A stretch of 28,195 nucleotides of DNA, from positions 1 to 28,195 of the forward strand of contig JAILEJ010000011.1 of NCBI GenBank assembly GCA_024688095.1, written 5' to 3'. How positions within the stretch are numbered: position 1 is the first letter of the stretch; every line of letters begins with the position of its first letter. Origin of the DNA: Butyrivibrio sp. Lineage in GTDB: Bacteria; Bacillota; Clostridia; Lachnospirales; Lachnospiraceae. The position numbers and the translations under genes are program-made. The notes under the pieces are model-generated. The model was given only the letters and a program-made list of their open reading frames with translations, searched no databases and had not been told where the DNA came from. Below, in pieces: positions 1-8,491 of the stretch.

Positions 1-3000
1 GTTCTTTACTATGAAAAATATATCGTAATCGATCCAGGTGACACTGACCTCAAGAAAATGCAGCTTCTTTCTGAAGATGAATATCTTGAAGCAGAAGAAC
101 GATACGGCGGATCATTCACAGCCGGAATGGGTGCTGAAGCAATCAAGACTTTGCTTGAAAACATCAACCTTGATGAACTTGCTGCAGAACTCCGACAGAA
201 GATGATCGAAAAAGGCGCAAAGAGCGACAAACGACTTCTCAAACGAATTGAAATCGTTGAAAACTTCCGAACATCAACAAACAAATGTTCATGGATGATT
301 TTGGACGTAGTTCCAGTTATTCCACCGGATTTGCGACCTATGGTTCAGTTGGATGGTGGCCGATTTGCTACATCAGACTTGAACGACTTGTACCGACGAG
401 TTATCAACAGAAACAATCGTCTTAAGAAACTCCAGCAGCTTTCAGCTCCTGACATCATCATTCGAAACGAAAAACGAATGCTTCAGGAAGCAGTTGATGC
501 TTTGTTCGACAATTCAAAGAGAAAGAGAGTTGTAAAGGGAGCTTCTAACAGACCTCTTAAATCAATTTCTGACTTGTTGAAAGGTAAACAGGGACGATTC
601 CGACAGAACCTTCTTGGTAAACGTGTTGACTACTCAGGACGTTCTGTAATCTGCGTTGGACCAGAACTTAAGATCTGGCAGTGCGGTGTTCCTACAAAAA
701 TGGCTCTTGAACTTTTCAAGCCATTCATCATGAAAAAACTTGTAGATAAAGATATCGTTGCAAACATCAAAAAGGCAAAGACTTATGTTGAACAGGAAAA
801 CTCAGAAGTTTTCGCTATCCTTGATGAAGTTGTAAAAGAGCATCCGGTTATGTTGAACCGAGCTCCTACCTTGCACCGACTTGGTATCCAGGCTTTCGAA
901 CCTGTATTGGTTGAAGGAAAAGCTCTTCGATTGCACCCACTTGTTTGTCACGCATTCAACGCCGACTTCGACGGTGACCAGATGGCTATCCATGTACCTC
1001 TTTCAGTAGAAGCACAGGCTGAGTGTCGTTTCCTCATGCTTTCTTCTAACAACCTTCTTAAGCCATCAGATGGTGAGCCGGTTGCAGTTCCTACACAGGA
1101 TATGATCCTTGGTATGTACTATCTTACAATTGGTCACAATATCGACTTATCAGAAGATCCAGAGATCGCTGAAAAGCTTAAGGATGCTCCGGTTTATACA
1201 ACAGAAGAGGAAGTTAAGGCAGCAATCAATGAGTCTTATGATCAGTTAAATGCTGGCAAGATCTCAATGGATGAGGTATTGACAGAATATAGTCTCATTA
1301 AGTATAGAGTAGACGTTGATGCAGAGAAGGGTGCAGAGAGAGTAATCATTTGTAGACCTAAGGATCTTTTCGGTCTTTACTATGAGGATTTCAACACAGC
1401 TTTCCTTGCTTATGAAAATAATGAAATTACTCTTCATCAGAAGATCAGAGTTCATAAGGGAGCTTATCGTCTTAAGAACGTTCCAGATGGACAGCCAATC
1501 ATTCCATTTGATAAGATCCCAGAGGGCGAAGACCCAGATGACTATGAGTATGTTTCAAAGGTAGTTACATCTACAGTAGGTAGACTTCTTTACAACGAGC
1601 TTATTCCTCAGGATCTTGGTTTTGTTGACAGAACAAAGCCTGAGAACTTCCTTGAGCCAGAAATAGGCTTCCGTATTGCAAAGAAGCAGTTAAAGCAGAT
1701 CATCGAGAGAAGCATTAACATTCATGGCGGCACAGCTACAGCTGACATGCTCGATAAGATCAAGGCAGTAGGTTATAAGTATTCAACACTTTCAGGTCTT
1801 ACAGTTTCTATCGCAGATATGACAATTCCTGGCGACAAGAAGGAAATCATTGAAGAGGCTGATAAGAAGGTTGAAAGAATCCAGAAGGATTATAGACGTG
1901 GTAACGTTACAGAAGATGAGCGTTACAAGGAAACAGTTAAGGTTTGGGAAGAGACTGATGAACTTCTTAAGACTAAGCTTCTTGCAGGTCTTGACCATTA
2001 CAACCCAATCTACATGATGGCTAACTCTGGTGCCCGTGGTTCTAACCAGCAGATCAAGCAGCTTGCAGGTATGAAGGGTCTTATGGCTGATACAACAGGT
2101 CGTACAATCGAACTTCCTATCAAGGCTAACTTCCGTGAAGGTTTCGACGTTCTCGAATACTTCATTTCAGCACATGGTGCTCGTAAGGGTCTCTCAGATA
2201 CAGCTCTTAGAACAGCCGACTCTGGTTACCTTACAAGACGTCTTGTCGATGTATCTCAGGAGCTTATCATTCGTGAGAAGGATTGCTGGGATGGCGTTGA
2301 TGAGAAGGAAATCCCAGGTATGTGGGTAAAGGCTATCAAGAACGGTAAGGAAGACGTTGAGAGCCTTGAAGAGCGTATTACAGGTAGATATTCATGCGAA
2401 ACAATCTATGACGATAATGGAAATATGATTGTTAAGCGTAACCATATGATTACTCCAGCTCGTGCTAAGAAGATCATGGCTACTAATAAGATCAAGGAAG
2501 CAGGAGACAATGCTACAGTTAAGATCCGTACAGTCCTTACATGTCGTAACCATGCAGGTGTCTGCGCTAAGTGTTATGGACGTAACCTTGCTACAGGTGA
2601 GCCTGTTCAGGTAGGTGAGGCTGTTGGTATTATCGCAGCTCAGTCAATCGGTGAGCCAGGTACACAGCTCACAATGAGAACTTTCCACTCAGGTGGTGTT
2701 GCCGGTGGTGATATCACACAGGGTCTTCCTAGAGTAGAGGAAATCTTCGAAGCACGTAAGCCAAAGGGACTTGCTATTATTTCAGATTTTGCCGGTAAGG
2801 TAGAAATCAGAGATACAAAGAAGAAGAGAGAGGTTGTAGTAACCAGTTCTGAGACAGGTGAGACTAAGGCATATCTTATTCCTTATGGATCACGTATCAA
2901 GGTTCAGGATGGTGAAGAAATCGCAGCCGGTGATGAACTGACAGAAGGTTCAGTAAATCCTCATGATATCCTTAAGATTAAGGGTGTTGAGGCAGTTCAG

Positions 3001-3633
3001 AACTACATGCTTCGCGAGGTACAGAAGGTTTACCGTTCACAGGGTGTTGAGATTAACGATAAGCATATTGAGATTATCGTTCGTCAGATGCTCAAGAAGA
3101 CACGTATCGAGGATGCAGGAGATTCAGAATATCTTCCTGGAACACTTGCAGACGTGCTTGATATAGACGAAGTAAATGAAATCCTTGCAGAAGATGGACT
3201 TCGTCCAGTAGTTGCTAACAGAATCCTTCTTGGTATCACAAAGCCTTCACTTGCAACTAACTCATTCCTTTCAGCAGCATCCTTCCAGGAGACAACAAGA
3301 GTCCTGACAGATGCAGCTATTAAGGGTAAGATAGATCCACTTATCGGACTTAAAGAGAACGTACTTATCGGTAAGCTCATTCCTGCCGGAACTGGTATGA
3401 AGAGATATCGTGCAGTAAGACTCGACTCCGATTATGCAAGAGAAGTACCAGAAATGGACGACGAATACATCGAAGATGATGAAATCGTTGTAGATGACAG
3501 CGTACTTTCAAATAGAAACTATGATGACTCAGATGATGAATTCATTACAGATGAAGATGTCGAAGATGATGACATTGCAGACGATGACTTTAGTGCTGAA
3601 GATATCGTTGATGACGATGAATCTGAAGAGTAA
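1..3633 (+). CDS. rpoC: RNA polymerase subunit beta' (5'-partial)
   Basis: This is the beta' subunit of RNA polymerase, which carries the catalytic Mg-binding loop. The frame is open from base 1, and the first internal Met (base 58) is not the start; roughly the N-terminal 100-150 residues are missing. In visible residues: the catalytic motif NADFDGDQM at 320-328; the second zinc site with Cys762 or Cys799 plus Cys848, Cys855 and Cys858 (CRNHAGVC, AKC); the bridge-helix/trigger-loop region SGARGSNQQIKQLAG, then GARKGLSDTALRTADSGYL; and the conserved end NSFLSAASFQETT and GTGMKRYR. It ends in a very acidic tail of about 58 residues. Oddity: up to about base 1020 the gene uses CGA for arginine (16 of 23), TTG and AAA heavily and GAA almost only; afterwards CGA is absent and AGA/CGT, CTT, AAG and GAG take over. 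The protein motifs change at the same place. The family assignment is certain; the integrity of the gene is not. Confidence 0.97.
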   Translation, partial: VLYYEKYIVIDPGDTDLKKMQLLSEDEYLEAEERYGGSFTAGMGAEAIKTLLENINLDELAAELRQKMIEKGAKSDKRLLKRIEIVENFRTSTNKCSWMILDVVPVIPPDLRPMVQLDGGRFATSDLNDLYRRVINRNNRLKKLQQLSAPDIIIRNEKRMLQEAVDALFDNSKRKRVVKGASNRPLKSISDLLKGKQGRFRQNLLGKRVDYSGRSVICVGPELKIWQCGVPTKMALELFKPFIMKKLVDKDIVANIKKAKTYVEQENSEVFAILDEVVKEHPVMLNRAPTLHRLGIQAFEPVLVEGKALRLHPLVCHAFNADFDGDQMAIHVPLSVEAQAECRFLMLSSNNLLKPSDGEPVAVPTQDMILGMYYLTIGHNIDLSEDPEIAEKLKDAPVYTTEEEVKAAINESYDQLNAGKISMDEVLTEYSLIKYRVDVDAEKGAERVIICRPKDLFGLYYEDFNTAFLAYENNEITLHQKIRVHKGAYRLKNVPDGQPIIPFDKIPEGEDPDDYEYVSKVVTSTVGRLLYNELIPQDLGFVDRTKPENFLEPEIGFRIAKKQLKQIIERSINIHGGTATADMLDKIKAVGYKYSTLSGLTVSIADMTIPGDKKEIIEEADKKVERIQKDYRRGNVTEDERYKETVKVWEETDELLKTKLLAGLDHYNPIYMMANSGARGSNQQIKQLAGMKGLMADTTGRTIELPIKANFREGFDVLEYFISAHGARKGLSDTALRTADSGYLTRRLVDVSQELIIREKDCWDGVDEKEIPGMWVKAIKNGKEDVESLEERITGRYSCETIYDDNGNMIVKRNHMITPARAKKIMATNKIKEAGDNATVKIRTVLTCRNHAGVCAKCYGRNLATGEPVQVGEAVGIIAAQSIGEPGTQLTMRTFHSGGVAGGDITQGLPRVEEIFEARKPKGLAIISDFAGKVEIRDTKKKREVVVTSSETGETKAYLIPYGSRIKVQDGEEIAAGDELTEGSVNPHDILKIKGVEAVQNYMLREVQKVYRSQGVEINDKHIEIIVRQMLKKTRIEDAGDSEYLPGTLADVLDIDEVNEILAEDGLRPVVANRILLGITKPSLATNSFLSAASFQETTRVLTDAAIKGKIDPLIGLKENVLIGKLIPAGTGMKRYRAVRLDSDYAREVPEMDDEYIEDDEIVVDDSVLSNRNYDDSDDEFITDEDVEDDDIADDDFSAEDIVDDDESEE

Positions 3634-3689
3634 GCTTCGTTAGATGATCAACTTAAAATCAAAATATTGTTTTTTAGATAAATAAGTGA

Positions 3690-3748
3690 TTTAGTCCACT
3701 ATGGATTGTTAAAGATATAACAATTTCCATAGTGGGCTATTTTTTTGT
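3690..3748 (+). terminator. rho-independent terminator of rpoC
   Basis: The arms 3692-3705 and 3726-3739 pair over 14 bp with one G-T wobble. An inner stem (3706-3711 with 3718-3723) closes the loop, and a run of seven T follows from 3740. It ends the rpoBC transcript and separates it from the surface-protein gene. Confidence 0.9.
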
Positions 3749-3765
3749 TTCAGAATGAGAAAAAA

Positions 3766-3785
3766 ATTGCTATTATATTAGCAAT
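3766..3785. repeat. short inverted repeat, function unknown
   Basis: The arms ATTGCTA and TAGCAAT flank a 6-nt loop of TTATAT. It lies in the 388-bp AT-rich gap between rpoC and the next gene, after the terminator. No T-run follows, so it is not a second terminator. The rest of 3749-3900 shows no gene. Confidence 0.4.
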
Positions 3786-3911
3786 AGGTGAGAAAAGATT
3801 TTTTCTTTTATATATTTTAGGTAATAAATGAAAAAAACTCTTGAAGTATTTTATAAAAGAAATGTAGTAGGTACTTTGGCAGAATCACTTTATGATTTCT
3901 AAATGATTTGA

Positions 3912-3937
3912 TATAATATTTGTAACTGAACAGTTAC
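3912..3937 (+). promoter_or_regulatory. candidate -10 box followed by palindromic operator
   Basis: TATAAT at 3912-3917 is followed five bases later by the palindrome GTAACTG-AA-CAGTTAC (3922-3937), so a bound protein would sit on the transcription start. No good -35 lies 16-18 bp upstream, which suggests a weak or activated promoter. The leader to the ATG at 4022 would be about 100 nt. The palindrome is seen directly; its use as an operator is inference. Confidence 0.45.
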
Positions 3938-4021
3938 TAATATTTCTAATTTATTTAGCTGTTTAGAATATAGAAGTTTCAGGTTGTATATATAGTTTCT
4001 TTAGGAAAGAAGGTATGGTAT

Positions 4022-7000
4022 ATGAAAATTAATGAGAATTCTGATCATAAAAAACATATATTTTCCATTTGTGCAATCTTATTGATTGTAAGCTTGTATA
4101 TCTTATTTTGTTACGATGGAAGACTAAATAATGTTTTTGCTGAGGAAGACGATCCAAATAGAATAACTATCACATATCATTCTAATTATCCAAAAGAAGT
4201 TGATAAGGAGGATAAAACAGAAACTTTTACGATAGATAAAGGGGTATCGACATATTTAGGGAATACATTTTTTGGTTGTGATGGTTACTATGTTGGTGGA
4301 TGGTGTTCTGATCAGAATGATACGGATTTGATGTTTGAATATCGTGATGATCAGAGTTATTACTTTCAGGAGAATATAGATTTATATACATGTTGGAGGA
4401 AAAGTATTACTGTAACTTATGATGCTGGCGGCGGAAAATTCTCTGATAATACCACCAAGAAGATCAATTATACATTTGAAAATAGTTATCATTCCTACAA
4501 CATTTCTGAACCTTCAAAAGAAGGCGGCGTTTTTATCGGATGGTTTGTTCCTGGAAAATCAGAGGAAGGAAAGTATTCAACATATTATTCAAATTATAAC
4601 GCCCAAGTTATAAGCTCGAGTTGTAGTGAAAGCATTACATTAACCGCAATGTATTCATCGGATTTTAAAACTATTATCTTTGATGCAAATGGTGGATATT
4701 TCGGAAATAATACTATTACAAAAAAAACATATCAGGTTATTCCGGAAAAGAGTTTTGGAGATATTACAGGTGAGTTTGATCCTACACCTATGTATGCTGA
4801 TGATTCAAAAGGATTTATAGGTTGGAAAAAACTAATGGATTCTGATGAAAATATTGTGTCAGGAATCTGGATGAAAAATTTTACAGAGGATACTACATTT
4901 GTAGCTGTATGGGGAGATTATCATACTGTAACATTTAATGCAGGTGGAGGGTATTTTAAGTCAGGAAGTACAAAAACTACAACTACAACAAATAAGATTC
5001 TAGACGGAAATCGTATTTATTCTAACTATGTGCCTTCAGTATATAATGATAATAGTTCTATGATGTTTGGTGGATGGAAAATATCAGGAACTACAGATGG
5101 GAAAATATACACTAAAAGTGATATTTCCGATAACAATAATAAAATCTATAGTGATATTACTTATGAAGCGTTATGGGTTGACCCTGATGATCCTATGCTT
5201 ATGGAGGGCTTCGTAAAGGTTACATTTGATGCTGGAAGTGGCTATCTGAATTCACAAAGCTCAGGAATTCATTCGAAAACATATGTTGTTCCTAAAGAAA
5301 AAAGTTTTTATTCGTTATATGATAATTATGTTTCTGCAGTACAGGATAATTATTCGTTTAATGGTTGGAAGATACAAGGGGATTCTTCAGGGAAGATATA
5401 TAGCTATTATGAAGCTTCTAATTATGCTGTGAGCAGTGATGTTACTTTTGTTGCGGAGTGGTCAACAATACATACAATTACTTTTGACTTAGGGGAGGAA
5501 TATTACTCGAATATAAACAGTAGCAGGTATGTAACTGCTGAATTAGGTGAAAACGATCCGGTATATTGTCATTTTGATAAATGGTATTCATCACCAAGTG
5601 ATGGAGTCGTACATGTAGATGATATGTATCTGGTAAAATGGAAATCTTCCACAGATGGTACAATATATGATGCATATAGTGGTTATGTTTATGATCCTCA
5701 GACACATGATTATCTCTATGCTAAAAATGATATGACACTAGTAGCTGTTTGGGAAAAAGAGATAAAGGTAACATTTGAAACTTCAAAAGGATTATTGTTG
5801 CCAGATAATGTTAAAAAGAAAACTATTAAAGTTGCACCGGGAGTGTCTCTCGAATCTTTGAGGTATTCGTCAGGTGTTCCATATACTGATACAGTACCAG
5901 GCTTTGTGTTTAAAGGATGGAAGATAAAAGAAAATTACAATTCACCTATATATGCAAGTGAATCTTATGGTTCTTCAGAAAGCTTGTGGTATTATGTTCC
6001 TACTGAGGATGTTACATTCGAAGCGGTCTGGAATGAAACATATAATGTTACATTTTCTTCTTCGGAAGGATATATTTCTGGGAAGTCTTCTACTACTCAG
6101 ATGAATTATACAGTGGAAAGTGGAGGGGCTTTAAATAGTAGTCCGACATGTTCTGGAAGGGAGAAATATATTTTCCGTGGTTGGAAAAAGGAAGGTGATA
6201 ATACTTTATATGTTGCAAATTCTTATAATCTTAAATCAGGAGAAAAATATATTGGCTATGTAACAATATCAGAAAATGTAACGTTTTATGCAGTATGGGA
6301 AGCATCCTGTATGATTACATTTTATTCTGTGGAAGGATATATGAGTGGCTCTGCTACTACAAAAACAAGGACTGTAAATGTTGAATCAGGAGGGAGATTT
6401 ACATCAGCCTCTTCCTATAGTCCTTCTGGAAGACCTGGATATCTTTTTGCAGGATGGAAATTACAGGGTGATACATCAGATAATGTTTATGAAAAGAAAT
6501 ATGAGGAAGATAAGGGGACTGCAAAGAGTATTTCTGATCTTGAAGTAAGAGAAGATATAATTTTTGAGGCAATTTGGGATGAAGCGTATACTATTACTTT
6601 CTTGTCACCTGAAGGATATATTAATGGTTCAAGTGGTTCCAAGAGTAGTTCTTTATATGTAAAAAAAGGTCACGCAATAACTAGTTACAATTATGGATGG
6701 GGAAGAAAGGATTATACATTTGTCGGATGGAAACTTGAAGGTGGTGATGATACACTTTATGTTCGTGAAAAGGCTGATGCAGTAAATGGAGCTAAATGGA
6801 TTGGTGATTTTGTTCCGACGGAAGATGTAACATTTAATCTCGTCTGGGTTTGTTATAAAAAAATAACCATCAAATCTGATGAAGGATATATGAATGGCTC
6901 AAAGTATGAGTATACAAAATCATTCCAGACTGTTGCTGCTGAAAAGCTTTCATCCATCCCAACAGAAGCAAAAGCCTACGGACGTCCGGATTATAGTGTC

Positions 7001-8353
7001 AAAGGCTACAAGATTCAAGGTGACGAAACTGATACTCTCTATGTCGAGAACATAAATGAATACACTGGTCAGGACAAAGTAAAGAGCATTTATGATTATG
7101 TTGTGGAGGATGATGTAACATTCCTTGTTCAGTGGATGACTGGCTACGAAGTGAAGTTCGAATCTAAAGATGGTTTTCTGAATGGTAAGGAATCCGATAC
7201 GGAGATGATGGTTTCTGTTTCATCAGAGTCAGGTGGAAAGATAAAAACATTCCCATCCCCTTCAAGAGAGGATTATCTGTTTAAAGGTTTTGTGATTAAG
7301 GGTACGGAATCTGGTTTGCAAGGTAGTGAGACAGATTCAAAAACTGTATATGTCCTTAATTCAAATGAAGCTGTTGACGGCAAGATTTACATTGGCGATT
7401 ATGAAGTGACTAAAAATGTTACATTTGAAGCACTTTGGGAAAAGGATTTTGCAAAGCTTCTGAAAGCGGCAAAGGATAATGCCAAGACTAAGTTGGATGA
7501 ATATGCTGAATCTAAGAAACTAGCTGATGCTACTGAGGCTGAAACTAAGACTTATAAAGAGGCTGTTTCTACAGGAAAGAAGATTATTGATACCGCTGCA
7601 GTTGAGGATGAAATTGATTCTAAGCTTGCTGAAGCTAAGGGGAAGATAGATGATGTTATCGTTTCTATCAAGGTTGCAAGACAAAAGGCTGAAGATGAAA
7701 AGAATAATCAGGGAAAGAATAATGAAACTGAGAAAACGACAACTGCGCCTGGCTCATCGAATAATAATACTCAGCCTAAGACCACCCAGTCAACTAAGAA
7801 ACCTAAGCCTGTTGTTAAGAAGAAACAGACTATCAAGGCTAAGTCCAAGAAACTGTATTATTCGGATAAGACTGTAAGCCTCGGAGTGAAGACTAATGGA
7901 AATGGCAAGCTTACATTTAAGAGTAGTAATCCGAAGGTTATTAAGATTGCTAAGAATGGCAAGGTTAAAACTGTTGGTCTTGGAAAAGCTAAAATTACAA
8001 TAAAAGCGGCTGGAACGAGTAAATTCAAGCCTGCTACGAAGAAGATTACTGTAACTGTTGTATGTGCTAAACAGGTTATTAAGAGTAAGATTCAGTGGGG
8101 CAACAGAGTTAAGCTTTCATGGGTTAAGGATAAGACGGTTGATGGTTACGAAGTTCAGTTCTCAATAGACAAGAAATTTGATGAAAAGAAGACTATTCAT
8201 AATTTCTTCAAGAAAAATGTAAACTCAACGTTAATCAAACCAAATGGAAACTATACAAGAACCTATTATGTAAGAGTAAGATCATACAGAATTGTAAAAG
8301 GTAAGAAGGTTTTCAATGACTGGTCTAAGACCTGTACAGTTAATCTGAATTGA
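4022..8353 (+). CDS. secreted InlB B-repeat (List_Bact_rpt) protein with Ig-like and FnIII-like C-terminus
   Basis: A 1443-residue extracytoplasmic protein, probably a surface adhesin. Residues about 12-41 form a hydrophobic export signal with likely cleavage after NVFA. Twelve repeats of about 80-100 residues fill roughly 45-1140; each opens with a strand such as VTFDAGGGYF, has a central GWK/GGW turn, and closes with a strand such as TFEAVW, the pattern of InlB B-repeats (Listeria-Bacteroides repeat). Next comes an Ala/Lys/Glu-rich helical stretch, a Thr/Asn/Pro linker, a Big_2-like domain (about 1275-1350, with TFKSSNPKVIKIAKNGKVK) and a final FnIII-like domain with WGNRVKLSWVKDKTVDGYEV. 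No LPXTG sortase motif or C-terminal membrane anchor is visible, so attachment is unclear. The start is supported by an AGGAAAGAAGG-type site upstream. Its ligand cannot be told from sequence; adhesion is inferred from repeat type. Confidence 0.85.
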   Translation: MKINENSDHKKHIFSICAILLIVSLYILFCYDGRLNNVFAEEDDPNRITITYHSNYPKEVDKEDKTETFTIDKGVSTYLGNTFFGCDGYYVGGWCSDQNDTDLMFEYRDDQSYYFQENIDLYTCWRKSITVTYDAGGGKFSDNTTKKINYTFENSYHSYNISEPSKEGGVFIGWFVPGKSEEGKYSTYYSNYNAQVISSSCSESITLTAMYSSDFKTIIFDANGGYFGNNTITKKTYQVIPEKSFGDITGEFDPTPMYADDSKGFIGWKKLMDSDENIVSGIWMKNFTEDTTFVAVWGDYHTVTFNAGGGYFKSGSTKTTTTTNKILDGNRIYSNYVPSVYNDNSSMMFGGWKISGTTDGKIYTKSDISDNNNKIYSDITYEALWVDPDDPMLMEGFVKVTFDAGSGYLNSQSSGIHSKTYVVPKEKSFYSLYDNYVSAVQDNYSFNGWKIQGDSSGKIYSYYEASNYAVSSDVTFVAEWSTIHTITFDLGEEYYSNINSSRYVTAELGENDPVYCHFDKWYSSPSDGVVHVDDMYLVKWKSSTDGTIYDAYSGYVYDPQTHDYLYAKNDMTLVAVWEKEIKVTFETSKGLLLPDNVKKKTIKVAPGVSLESLRYSSGVPYTDTVPGFVFKGWKIKENYNSPIYASESYGSSESLWYYVPTEDVTFEAVWNETYNVTFSSSEGYISGKSSTTQMNYTVESGGALNSSPTCSGREKYIFRGWKKEGDNTLYVANSYNLKSGEKYIGYVTISENVTFYAVWEASCMITFYSVEGYMSGSATTKTRTVNVESGGRFTSASSYSPSGRPGYLFAGWKLQGDTSDNVYEKKYEEDKGTAKSISDLEVREDIIFEAIWDEAYTITFLSPEGYINGSSGSKSSSLYVKKGHAITSYNYGWGRKDYTFVGWKLEGGDDTLYVREKADAVNGAKWIGDFVPTEDVTFNLVWVCYKKITIKSDEGYMNGSKYEYTKSFQTVAAEKLSSIPTEAKAYGRPDYSVKGYKIQGDETDTLYVENINEYTGQDKVKSIYDYVVEDDVTFLVQWMTGYEVKFESKDGFLNGKESDTEMMVSVSSESGGKIKTFPSPSREDYLFKGFVIKGTESGLQGSETDSKTVYVLNSNEAVDGKIYIGDYEVTKNVTFEALWEKDFAKLLKAAKDNAKTKLDEYAESKKLADATEAETKTYKEAVSTGKKIIDTAAVEDEIDSKLAEAKGKIDDVIVSIKVARQKAEDEKNNQGKNNETEKTTTAPGSSNNNTQPKTTQSTKKPKPVVKKKQTIKAKSKKLYYSDKTVSLGVKTNGNGKLTFKSSNPKVIKIAKNGKVKTVGLGKAKITIKAAGTSKFKPATKKITVTVVCAKQVIKSKIQWGNRVKLSWVKDKTVDGYEVQFSIDKKFDEKKTIHNFFKKNVNSTLIKPNGNYTRTYYVRVRSYRIVKGKKVFNDWSKTCTVNLN

Positions 8354-8418
8354 TGAACATATCAATCCTGGTAATTGTTTTAACTCTTGCAAAATGCGGA
8401 ATAGCACTATAATAAAAT

Positions 8419-8470
8419 AAAAGATGACAATCTATTGTATAAATACATAGTGGATTGTCATCTTTTTATT
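8419..8470. terminator. bidirectional terminator between convergent genes
   Basis: A perfect 14-bp stem (8419-8432 with 8453-8466) has T-runs on the plus side and A-rich sequence on the left that gives T-runs on the minus strand. It serves both the repeat protein (+) and the LRR protein (-). Confidence 0.92.
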
Positions 8471-8491
8471 TGTTAATGCTTAATAGTTTTT

